From: a bacterium
Lineage (GTDB): Bacteria; Chloroflexota; Dormibacteria; Aeolococcales; Bog-877
Assembly (NCBI GenBank): GCA_021844355.1
Contig: JAKBTP010000222.1
Location: 22,931-36,799 of the forward strand
DNA length: 13,869 bases
Reading direction: 5' to 3'
Every line of letters begins with the position of its first letter. Positions within the stretch are counted from its first letter, which is position 1. This document shows positions 7,376-13,869 of the stretch, piece by piece. A program made the position numbers and the translations under genes. The notes under the pieces were generated by a model. That model ran no database searches. It saw only the letters and a program-made list of their open reading frames with translations, and had not been told where the DNA came from.

Positions 7376-7612
7376 TCAGCGAACCTTGCGGGCGACGAAC
7401 CGGGTGTACCCAACCTCGTCCTCCATCGCCACCAGGTCGTGCCCCGCCTTCTTGAGCCATGCCGGGATATCGGTTCGCGATCCGGGATCCTTCGAAAGGA
7501 CCGCGATGAGGTCGCCGACCTCGGATCCGCGCACAGCGCGGATGAGCTCCATGAGGGGCCCGGGGCAGAAGGAGCCGCGCGCGTCGATCTCTCGCTGGAC
7601 GGGAAGTGGCAT
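7376..7612 (-). CDS. TusA-family sulfurtransferase (sulfur carrier protein)
   Basis: Small carrier of 78 aa. The family motif is present: IDARGSFCPGPLMEL, with Cys16 in the CPxP motif as the residue that carries a persulfide. SKDPGSRTDIPAWLKKAGHDLV is the second conserved block. Length is normal for TusA. The ATG at 7612 follows a strong AAGGAGGA ribosome site, 4 nt away. Proteins of this family serve tRNA thiolation, molybdenum cofactor synthesis or sulfur oxidation. With a DsrE-family gene upstream and a sulfide-reductase-like flavoprotein directly downstream, the sulfur-trafficking role is the likelier one. No tRNA-modifying gene is nearby. Confidence 0.92.
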   Translation of the reverse strand: MPLPVQREIDARGSFCPGPLMELIRAVRGSEVGDLIAVLSKDPGSRTDIPAWLKKAGHDLVAMEDEVGYTRFVARKVR

Positions 7613-7698
7613 CAGATCCTCCTTGACTCACCGTCGGAGATCCCCGCCCACGGCCCAGGCGCCATGGCGATGCCCGAGCGCCGTAAGGGGGGCCCCGA

Positions 7699-8112
7699 TC
7701 AGATGAAGATCGTTCGACCGCCTTCTGAAAGCTGGATGAAGGTGCCGACCCCGATGACGTCATCGACGCTCGGATCCAGGTCCTCCTTGGCGAGGCCCAT
7801 CAAGTCCATGGTCATCGCGCAGGCGTGGACATAGACGGTACCCAGATCCTTGGCGCCGGCGATCAACTGGCGCCATGACGGCACACCCTTGGCGATCATC
7901 ATCTCCCCCACGGCCCGGCCCAGCTCCCCATACTCGGGGCTCATGGGGGGCGGGACCTTCGTCTGCTCCCGGCGGAACGCGTTCAATCCCCAGAAGGTCA
8001 GGAAAACGTGGGTTTCCACATCCATGGCGGCGGCCCCGGAAACGATGGTGGCGGCCGCCTGGAGGCGATCCGCGGTGCCGGAGAACAGGATCACGGACAT
8101 CTTCTCGCTCAC
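7699..8112 (-). CDS. DsrE/DsrF-like sulfur-trafficking protein (DsrE2 type)
   Basis: 137 aa from the GTG at 8112, which follows GGAGG at 8-nt spacing and starts right before the first strand (KMSVILFSGTADRLQAA). An ATG at 8178 would add a 22-residue extension with no family resemblance and only a weak ribosome site; an ATG four codons in (8100) is also possible. Conserved features are the ETHVFLTFWGLNAFRR strand-helix and VYVHACAMTMDLMGL, with Cys98 at the position that carries sulfur in DsrE2-type proteins. Members of this family exchange persulfide or thiosulfonate groups with TusA. The TusA-family gene follows after an 86-nt gap on the same strand. The gap holds no gene I can support. Confidence 0.88.
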   Translation of the reverse strand: MSEKMSVILFSGTADRLQAAATIVSGAAAMDVETHVFLTFWGLNAFRREQTKVPPPMSPEYGELGRAVGEMMIAKGVPSWRQLIAGAKDLGTVYVHACAMTMDLMGLAKEDLDPSVDDVIGVGTFIQLSEGGRTIFI

Positions 8113-8247
8113 TGGTACTGCCTCCACGTTGGCTCGAACGGCCCCGGACGGGTGGAGCGCTCCGCGGTCCGTCTCCATCGCCTTGACCCCGACTCTAGCC
8201 GCGGTCCCCGTAGCCCTCTACCGTGGTTACCCGGGCCGCGCCGACCG

Positions 8248-8257
8248 GGTGATCACC
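8248..8257. promoter_or_regulatory. Perfect 10-bp palindrome, possible operator upstream of the sulfur genes
   Basis: GGTGATCACC equals its own reverse complement. It is about 136 nt upstream of the DsrE-family GTG and 15-20 nt downstream, in transcript sense, of the minus-strand TTGACC. Position fits a regulator site for the sulfur cassette. A 10-bp palindrome of this kind also occurs by chance in GC-rich genomes, and no regulator gene is adjacent. Confidence 0.25.
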
Positions 8258-8374
8258 TAGACGGTCAACTCCCGGGCGATCTCTCCAGCGGGCGGCCCAA
8301 TGCCCGGCGCGGCCCCCACCTCGATGACCGGCTTCAGCGCAGCGCGGATGGCCCCTCTGCGGCGGTGCCTGACG

Positions 8375-8408
8375 GCTCAGCCCAGCCCTCCCGACGGCTG
8401 GGCTGAGC
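8375..8408 (-). terminator. Hairpin downstream of ppdK, probable terminator
   Basis: GCTCAGCCCAGCC (8375-8387) and GGCTGGGCTGAGC (8396-8408) are perfect 13-bp inverted arms with an 8-nt loop. The structure begins 5 nt after the ppdK stop on the transcribed (minus) strand. There is no T run, so it may act as a factor-assisted terminator or as a 3' stabilising stem. A perfect GC-rich 13-bp stem at this position is unlikely to be accidental. Confidence 0.65.
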
Positions 8409-8413
8409 GCAGG

Positions 8414-11113
8414 TCACACGTCTTTGGAGCTGCGCTCCGCCAGTCGCGCCTGGGCGGCGGCCAACCGGGCACCCGGCACCCGGAAGGGCGAGCTCGAGAC
8501 GTAGTCGAGACCCAGACGCTCGCAGACAGCGATCGACTGACTGTCGCCCCCGTGCTCGCCGCAGATCCCCACCTCGAGGCCCGGCCTCGCCCCCCTCCCC
8601 TCCTGGACCGCCAGCCCCATCAGACGACCGACCCCCTCGGGGTCAAGGTGCTCGAAGGGATTGGCGGGCAGGATGCCATCCTCGACGTAGCGGCCCAGGA
8701 ACTTGCCCTCGGCGTCGTCCCGCGACACCCCGAAGGTCATCTGGGTCAGGTCGTTGGTGCCGAAGGAGAAGAACTGGGCGTGCTCGGCGATCGCCCCCGC
8801 GGTCAGCGCGGCCCTCGGGACCTCGATCATGGTCCCGATCTTGGTCTCGAAGCGCACCCCCTGTTCCTTGGCGACCTGCTTGAGGGTGGCCTCGATCACC
8901 AGGCGAGAGCGGCGTAGCTCCTCGGCATGCCCCACGAGCGGCACCATGATCTCGGGGATGGCGCGGACGCGGCGCTGGCGCAGCTGCGAGGCCGCCTCGG
9001 CGATGGCCCGCACCTGCATCTCGATGATCTCAGGGAACAGCAGGCCGAGCCGGCATCCTCGGAGGCCCAGCATGGGGTTCTGCTCGCGCAGCTCCTCGAC
9101 CGCCACCAGGAGGCGCTCCGCCCGCTGCAGTTTCTTCCCGCTCTTCTTCAGTGCCCGGAGCCGGGTCACCTCCTCCAGCAGCTCGTCGTGACTGGGCAGG
9201 AACTCATGGAGGGGAGGGTCGATGAGCCGGATGATCACCGGCAGCCCCTGCATGGCCTCGAGGATGCCGAGAAAGTCGGCCCGCTGGAACGGGAGCAGCT
9301 GGTCCAGCGCCTCCCTGCGAGCGGTTGCGTCCTGGGCCAGGATCATCGCCTGCACATGGGGCAGGCGCTCCTGCTGCATGAACATGTGCTCGGTCCGGCA
9401 GAGCCCGATCCCCTCGGCCCCGAACTCCCGGGCCCGGCGAGCGTCCTCGGGGGTGTCGGCGTTGGCGTAGATCCTCAGGCGCCGCACCTGGTCGGCCATC
9501 TTCAGCAGCTTCTCAAGGTCTCCAGACACCCCTGCCTCGACCATGGGTACGGAACCCTGGATCACCCGGCCGGTGCTCCCGTCGATGGTGATGAGGTCTC
9601 CCTCCCTGATGGTCACCCCATCGGCGACAAAGCGCCGCTTCTCCAGGTCCACCCTGATCCCGTCACAGCCGGCCACGCATGGCTTGCCCATCCCTCTGGC
9701 CACCACCGCGGCGTGCGAGGTCCGGCCGCCCCGTGAGGTGAGCACTCCTTCAGCAGCGATCATTCCGTGCACGTCGTCAGGGTTGGTCTCGATGCGCACC
9801 AGGATGGTGCGCTGCCCCTTCTTGGCCATCTCCTCAGCCCGGTCGGCGTCGAAGACCGCCGCCCCGGTGGCCGCCCCCGGGGAGGCGGCCAGCCCCTGGG
9901 CCAGCGCCTTGACTTCCGCCCTCGGGTCGATCGCTCGGTGGAGGAGATGGTCCACCTGCTCCGGCTCCACCCGGGCCAGAGCCTCCTCGCGGGTGATCAG
10001 CCCCTCGTCCACCATGTCCACAGCGACCTTGACGGCGGCGGCCGCGGTGCGCTTGCCGGTGCGCGTCTGGAGCATGTAGAGCTTGCCCCGCTCGATGGTG
10101 AACTCCATGTCCTGCACGTCGCGGTAGTGCCGCTCCAGCCTCTCGGCGATCTCCTGAAACTGCCGGTAGACCTCCGGCAGGCTGGTCTCCAGGGTGGCGA
10201 TCGGCTGGGGGGTGCGGATCCCGGCCACCACATCCTCGCCCTGGGCGTTGAGCAGGTACTCACCGTAGAGGCGACGCTCACCGGTTGAAGGGTCGCGAGT
10301 GAAGGCCACCCCGGTGCCGGAGTCCTCTCCCATGTTCCCGAACACCATCGCCTGCACGTTGACGGCGGTCCCCAGGGTGTGAGGGATGTGGTTGTACTCG
10401 CGGTAGGCGATGGCTCGCTTGCCGTTCCAGGAGGAGAAGACCGCGGCAATCGCCCCGGTCAGCTGCTCCCAGGGCTCCTCCGGGAAAGGATTGCCGGTCC
10501 GGCGCTCGATGATCGCACGGTAGGTGGAGGCAAGCTGCTCCAGGGAGTGGGGGTCGAGCTCGGCGTCGGTACTCACCCCCTGGCGGCGCTTGGCCGCTTC
10601 CAGCTCCTCGTCGAAGAGCTCGCCCTCGATGCCAAGGACGATCCGTCCATACATCTGGACGAACCTTCGGTAGGCGTCCCGGGCGAAGCGCAGGTCCCCG
10701 GTGGCTTGGGCCAGCCCCTCCAGGGTCGTCTGGTTCAGGCCGAGGTTGAGTACCGTGTCCATCATCCCTGGCATGGAGAAGGCGGCACCGGACCGCACCG
10801 AGACCAGGAGAGGGTCCTTGGGGTCGCCGAAGCGCCGGCCGGCGGTGGCCTCGAGCTTCTGCAGGTGGACTCGGACCTCCTCCATCATCCCGTCCGGGAA
10901 GGTCCCCCTCTCCAAATACGCCAAGCACGCCTGCGTGGTGATGGTGAACCCGGGGGGCACGGGTAGCCCGGCCCGGGTCATCTCGGCCACTCCCGCGCCC
11001 TTGCCCCCGAGCAGGCCCCGCATCTCGGCGTTGCCCTCCTCGAAGTCGTACACGAACTTGCGAGCGGTGGCGGCCTTGGTCCTCGGGCGGGTCCTGGCGA
11101 CGGTCTGCGACAT
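8414..11113 (-). CDS. ppdK: Pyruvate, phosphate dikinase
   Basis: Cytoplasmic enzyme of 899 aa that interconverts pyruvate + ATP + phosphate with phosphoenolpyruvate + AMP + pyrophosphate, acting in gluconeogenesis or pyrophosphate-dependent glycolysis. The N-terminal ATP-grasp domain opens with FVYDFEEGNAEMRGLLGGKG (20-39) and continues through LLVSVRSGAAFSMPGMMDT. The swivelling phosphohistidine domain has TSRGGRTSHAAVVARGMG with catalytic His467 and neighbouring Thr465, the residue targeted by the PPDK regulatory protein where that exists. The C-terminal barrel contains QNPMLGLRGCRLG, FGTNDLTQMTFG and GICGEHGGD with Cys851 as the acid/base residue. Length matches the family. The ATG at 11113 follows AAAGGAGG at a 9-nt spacing; the frame stays open further upstream but without family sequence. 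No regulatory-protein gene is in the window. Divergent from the exporter gene. Confidence 0.97.
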   Translation of the reverse strand: MSQTVARTRPRTKAATARKFVYDFEEGNAEMRGLLGGKGAGVAEMTRAGLPVPPGFTITTQACLAYLERGTFPDGMMEEVRVHLQKLEATAGRRFGDPKDPLLVSVRSGAAFSMPGMMDTVLNLGLNQTTLEGLAQATGDLRFARDAYRRFVQMYGRIVLGIEGELFDEELEAAKRRQGVSTDAELDPHSLEQLASTYRAIIERRTGNPFPEEPWEQLTGAIAAVFSSWNGKRAIAYREYNHIPHTLGTAVNVQAMVFGNMGEDSGTGVAFTRDPSTGERRLYGEYLLNAQGEDVVAGIRTPQPIATLETSLPEVYRQFQEIAERLERHYRDVQDMEFTIERGKLYMLQTRTGKRTAAAAVKVAVDMVDEGLITREEALARVEPEQVDHLLHRAIDPRAEVKALAQGLAASPGAATGAAVFDADRAEEMAKKGQRTILVRIETNPDDVHGMIAAEGVLTSRGGRTSHAAVVARGMGKPCVAGCDGIRVDLEKRRFVADGVTIREGDLITIDGSTGRVIQGSVPMVEAGVSGDLEKLLKMADQVRRLRIYANADTPEDARRAREFGAEGIGLCRTEHMFMQQERLPHVQAMILAQDATARREALDQLLPFQRADFLGILEAMQGLPVIIRLIDPPLHEFLPSHDELLEEVTRLRALKKSGKKLQRAERLLVAVEELREQNPMLGLRGCRLGLLFPEIIEMQVRAIAEAASQLRQRRVRAIPEIMVPLVGHAEELRRSRLVIEATLKQVAKEQGVRFETKIGTMIEVPRAALTAGAIAEHAQFFSFGTNDLTQMTFGVSRDDAEGKFLGRYVEDGILPANPFEHLDPEGVGRLMGLAVQEGRGARPGLEVGICGEHGGDSQSIAVCERLGLDYVSSSPFRVPGARLAAAQARLAERSSKDV

Positions 11114-11242
11114 GGAAGCTGGCCTCCTTTCCCCTTGAATCCTCCCTGCTGTGAGTTTAGACCGGCGGACGGCCCAGACTCCCCGCCGAACGATAAGATC
11201 GCTCGGGGTTGAGTTGATCAAAAGCGTGGAAAGCTGCACGGG

Positions 11243-13087
11243 ATGGCGATGCGCATGGGAGGGGGACCCCGCCGCCTGATGGCCGGATACCAGGGGGAGC
11301 GCCCTCCGGGGAAGATCCAGCGCAGCACCCTGCTGCGGGTGATCCGCCTCTTCCGCCCCTATCGCTGGAAGGTCACCGGCGTTCTGCTGATCTTGGTGGT
11401 GGTGGCGGGCCTCGGGATCGTCAACCCGGTGATGCTGAAGCTGATCATCGACGACGCCATCCTGAAGCGCAACGTCCATCTGCTCATCATCTTCGTGGGA
11501 GTGATGGTGATAACCCCGGTGGTAAGTACCGGGCTCGGGGTTTGGCAGACCTACCTCAACGCGGTGGTCGGCCAGAGGATGATGCAGGACCTTCGGGTGG
11601 CCCTATACAGCCATCTCCAGAGCCTGCCCCTGCGGTTCTTCACCGCCACCCGCACCGGGGAGATCCAGTCGAGGCTCACCAACGACGTCGGGGGGGTGGA
11701 CTCGGTGATCACCAACACCGCCACCAGCATCGTCTCCAACCTGACGAGAGCCGCCGCCACCCTGACCGGCATGGCGGTTCTCAGCTGGCAGCTGACCCTC
11801 CTCTCGGTGGCGCTCATGCCGGTCTTCCTTCTGGTTACGGCCCGGGTGGGAGAGGTGCGCAGGCGGGTCAGCGCGGACACCCAGGCCACCCTGGCCGACC
11901 TCTCGGCGATCGCCGAGGAGACGCTTTCGGTGAGCGGGATCCTGCTCAGCAAGGTCTTCGGCCGGGAAAAGGTCACCCAGCAGCGCTACGTCAACGAAAC
12001 CGGGCGGCTCACCGATCTCATGATCCGCCAGCAGATGGTGGGACGGTGGTTCTTCGGCTTCATCTCCACCTTCTTCTCCATCCTGCCCGCCCTCGTCTAC
12101 CTGGTGGCGGGGCTCTTCCTCGGCGCCGGCCGTACCGGAGGGGCGTCGGTGGGCACGCTGGTGGCCTTCACCACCTTCCAGTCGCAGCTCTTCTTCCCCG
12201 TCGGGCAGTTGCTCAACATCCAGGTCGAGCTGCAGGGCGCACTGGCCCTGTTCGAGCGCATCTTCCAGTACCTCGATGAGAAGGTGGAGATCCAGGACCG
12301 CGAGGGGGCCGTGGCCATACCGGCTGCCTCGATCCGGGGGGAGCTGGCCTTCGACAGGGTCTCCTTCAGGTATGAACCGGACTCCCCGCCCGCGGTGCGC
12401 GAGATCTCCTTCCACGCCAGCCCGGGCCAGCTGATCGCGCTGGTAGGACACAGTGGCGCAGGCAAGAGCACCCTCACCTACCTGGCGGCCCGCCTATACG
12501 ACGTGGACGAGGGCCGGGTGACCCTGGACGGCCACGACCTTCGCGACCTCACTCAGGAGACTCTCCGGAATGCGATCGCCGTCGTGACCCAGGAGACCTT
12601 CCTCTTCCACGGCACGATCAGGGAGAACCTTCTGGTGGGAAAGGCGGACGCGAGCCAGGAGGAGCTGGAGCAGGCGGCCCGAGCGGCCTCCATCCACGAC
12701 AGGATCAAAGAGCTCCCCGATGGCTACGACACCATGACCGGGGAGCGGGGCTACCGCCTCAGCGGTGGGGAAAAGCAGAGGGTGGCGCTGGCGCGGGCCA
12801 TCCTCAAGAACCCCCGGGTGCTGGTCCTGGACGAGGCCACCAGCGCCCTGGACACCCGCAGCGAGCGGGCCATACAGTCGGCGCTGGAGAGGCTGATGGA
12901 GGGGCGCACGACCATCGCCATCGCCCACCGCCTCTCCACCATCCTGGCTGCGGACCAGATACTGGTGCTGGACCACGGCGAGATCGTGGAGCGGGGCACC
13001 CACACCGAGCTCCTGGCCCAGGAGGGGGTTTACTCCCGCCTCTACTTCGAGCAGTTCGCCAGCTCCGACCTGGAGCGGGTGGGTTGA
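11243..13087 (+). CDS. ABC transporter half-exporter (transmembrane domain fused to ATPase, MsbA/LmrA-like)
   Basis: Membrane exporter subunit of 614 aa, presumably a homodimer since only one such gene is present. Residues about 44-330 hold six membrane segments. The intracellular coupling region SLPLRFFTATRTGEIQSRLT (127-146) is typical of type I exporters. The ATPase domain starts near 365: Walker A GHSGAGKST (402-410), Q450 in VVTQETFLF, signature LSGGEKQR (506-513), Walker B VLVLDEATSALD (526-537) with catalytic Glu531, and H562 in IAHRLSTI. All are intact. The ATG at 11243 has only a weak GGAAAG about 9 nt upstream; in-frame ATGs at 11249 and 11255 are alternatives. The substrate (lipid, drug or peptide) cannot be inferred. 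The upstream 129-nt gap is shared with ppdK and contains a TTGATCAA palindrome (11214-11221), but no clear promoter. Confidence 0.93.
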   Translation: MAMRMGGGPRRLMAGYQGERPPGKIQRSTLLRVIRLFRPYRWKVTGVLLILVVVAGLGIVNPVMLKLIIDDAILKRNVHLLIIFVGVMVITPVVSTGLGVWQTYLNAVVGQRMMQDLRVALYSHLQSLPLRFFTATRTGEIQSRLTNDVGGVDSVITNTATSIVSNLTRAAATLTGMAVLSWQLTLLSVALMPVFLLVTARVGEVRRRVSADTQATLADLSAIAEETLSVSGILLSKVFGREKVTQQRYVNETGRLTDLMIRQQMVGRWFFGFISTFFSILPALVYLVAGLFLGAGRTGGASVGTLVAFTTFQSQLFFPVGQLLNIQVELQGALALFERIFQYLDEKVEIQDREGAVAIPAASIRGELAFDRVSFRYEPDSPPAVREISFHASPGQLIALVGHSGAGKSTLTYLAARLYDVDEGRVTLDGHDLRDLTQETLRNAIAVVTQETFLFHGTIRENLLVGKADASQEELEQAARAASIHDRIKELPDGYDTMTGERGYRLSGGEKQRVALARAILKNPRVLVLDEATSALDTRSERAIQSALERLMEGRTTIAIAHRLSTILAADQILVLDHGEIVERGTHTELLAQEGVYSRLYFEQFASSDLERVG

Positions 13088-13109
13088 GCCGGCTGACGGA
13101 TCCACCGGG

Positions 13110-13869
13110 TTGCTGATCGCCACCTGGAACGTCAACTCCATCCAGGCGCGGTTGCCCCTGGTGATGGCGTGGCTGGAACGGCGCGGGCCCGAGGTGCTCC
13201 TCGTCCAGGAGACCAAGTGCGCGCCCGGCGCCTTCCCCACGGCCGAGGTGGAGGCCGCCGGCTACCAGGTTGCAGAGCACGGAGAGGGGAGGTGGAACGG
13301 GGTGGCGATCCTGTCCCGGGTCGGCCTGGGCCAGGTGGACATCGGACTCGACCTGGCGGCCCCCGATGGCCGGGTCGAGGCCCGCTATCTGGCGGCCGAT
13401 TGCGGCCCCCTGCGCGTCGCCAGCGTCTACGTTCCCAACGGTCGGGAGCTCGGCCACCCCTACTTCGCCTACAAGCTGGCCTTCCTGGAAGCCCTAAGCG
13501 AGCGAGTCTCCGGGGAGATGGCGGGAGGGAAGCCCTTCGTCCTCGGCGGAGACTTCAACATCGCCCCCAGGGACAGCGATGTCTTCGACCCGGCGGCCTT
13601 CGTGGGACAGACCCACGTGAGCCCGGAGGAACGTGACGCCCTGAGCGCGGTGCTTGGAACGGGAGTCGTCGATCTGGCGGACCTACCGGGCCAGACCCCC
13701 TCCTACACCTACTGGGACTACCGGCAGGGATTCTTCCGTCGGGGCTTGGGCATGCGCATCGACCTGCTGCTGGGATCCCCGGAGGCTGCCCGGGCGACGA
13801 CACTGGTTGAGGTCGATCGCTCCGCCCGAGCGGCCTCCCGCCCCAGCGACCACGCCCCGCTGACAGCCA
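13110..13869 (+). CDS. xthA: Exonuclease III / AP endonuclease (XthA-type), 3' end cut by window edge
   Basis: 253 codons are visible from a TTG at 13110 to the window end. This is close to the usual family length, so only a few C-terminal residues are missing. DNA repair enzyme cutting at abasic sites. The active-site residues are all seen: Asn7 in TWNVNSI, Glu34 in LVQETK, Tyr107 in SVYVPNG, Asp148 and Asn150 in LGGDFNIAP, Asp218 in GMRIDLLL, and Asp247-His248 in PSDHAPL. The TYWDYRQGFFRRG stretch near 200-212 is also family-typical. TTG is the only plausible start: the first residues (LLIATWNV) match the family N-terminus, and no in-frame ATG or GTG occurs in the 22-nt gap after the exporter gene. 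The ribosome site is poor, so coupling to the exporter message is likely. The function is unrelated to the exporter. Confidence 0.92.
   Translation, partial: MLIATWNVNSIQARLPLVMAWLERRGPEVLLVQETKCAPGAFPTAEVEAAGYQVAEHGEGRWNGVAILSRVGLGQVDIGLDLAAPDGRVEARYLAADCGPLRVASVYVPNGRELGHPYFAYKLAFLEALSERVSGEMAGGKPFVLGGDFNIAPRDSDVFDPAAFVGQTHVSPEERDALSAVLGTGVVDLADLPGQTPSYTYWDYRQGFFRRGLGMRIDLLLGSPEAARATTLVEVDRSARAASRPSDHAPLTA

Larger units (their letters stand above)
8113..8413. other. 301-nt intergenic stretch between the sulfur genes and ppdK
   Basis: No convincing gene. It contains the hairpin at 8375-8408, the palindrome at 8248-8257, and a leftward open stretch of 39 codons without a start (8257-8376). 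The leader of the DsrE-family gene must lie here. A TTGACC on the minus strand (8263-8268) resembles a -35 box but has no acceptable -10 at the right distance. TAGAGT further downstream fits TAnnnT but lacks a -35. I therefore do not call a promoter. Confidence 0.5.

Noticed and set aside
7614..7666. Tiny minus-strand frame of about 17 codons ending in a TGATG overlap with the TusA-family start
   Set aside because: It is too short, has no clear ribosome site, and the TusA-family gene has its own strong AAGGAGGA.
6692..7834. 380-codon plus-strand open frame across the TusA-family and flavoprotein genes
   Set aside because: It runs antisense to genes with clear catalytic motifs, its composition is Gly/Val/His-rich without domain pattern, and it crosses several gene boundaries.
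11194..11221. TAAGAT and TTGATCAA in the ppdK-exporter gap as promoter or operator
   Set aside because: TAAGAT fits TAnnnT but has no -35 partner, and the minus-strand TTGATC has its only -10-like match at a 20-nt spacer. The evidence is too thin to call a feature.
11114..11479. Upstream extension of ppdK by 122 codons to an ATG at 11479
   Set aside because: The extension has no family similarity, would overlap the divergent exporter gene, and the ATG at 11113 has a good ribosome site and yields the expected length.
1..13869. Search for CRISPR arrays, tRNA genes, transposases, integrases, toxin-antitoxin or anti-phage genes
   Set aside because: Nothing with regularly spaced repeats, cloverleaf elements or matching protein motifs was found. 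All long frames belong to transport, metabolism, sulfur handling or repair families.

Overview
The window is high-GC bacterial DNA with short intergenic gaps, frequent GTG/TTG starts and stop-start overlaps. This fits a Terrabacteria lineage such as a deep-branching actinobacterium, Dormibacterota or Chloroflexota. No rRNA or other phylogenetic marker is present, so the assignment is loose. I found no tRNA, CRISPR array, insertion sequence, integrase or phage gene. It reads as ordinary chromosome made of metabolic and transport modules.

Left module (1-6109). A GntR-family regulator, cut by the left edge, is transcribed leftward. It diverges from a rightward operon of six genes: a substrate-binding lipoprotein, two permeases (LivH, LivM), two ATPases (LivG, LivF) and an ornithine cyclodeaminase/mu-crystallin family oxidoreductase. 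The first four junctions are a 35-nt gap, a 4-nt GTGA overlap, a 23-nt overlap and another GTGA overlap. The sixth gene starts at the stop of livF. A sigma70-type promoter (TTGACT, 18-nt spacer, TATATA) lies across the regulator's own start codon, with an imperfect palindrome and a 7-bp direct repeat around it. The likely logic is a regulator that senses an amino-acid-like compound and controls an importer plus one NAD(P)-dependent enzyme acting on it. The substrate cannot be read from the sequence. The enzyme lacks the aspartate expected of a true ornithine cyclodeaminase.

Middle module (6224-8112, leftward). Three genes encode a DsrE-family protein, a TusA-family sulfur carrier and a sulfide:quinone-reductase-like flavoprotein. 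Each keeps the cysteines expected for sulfur handling. The TusA and flavoprotein genes are 3 nt apart. This looks like a compact sulfane-sulfur relay joined to a membrane-associated flavoprotein. It is the most interesting part of the window.

Right module. Pyruvate phosphate dikinase (8414-11113, leftward) ends at a perfect 13-bp hairpin. Diverging from it is a complete MsbA-like ABC half-exporter (11243-13087). It is followed 22 nt later by an exonuclease III-type AP endonuclease that runs off the right edge with only its last few residues missing. The 301-nt gap at 8113-8413 holds the hairpin, a perfect 10-bp palindrome and a start-less 39-codon open stretch, but no convincing gene.
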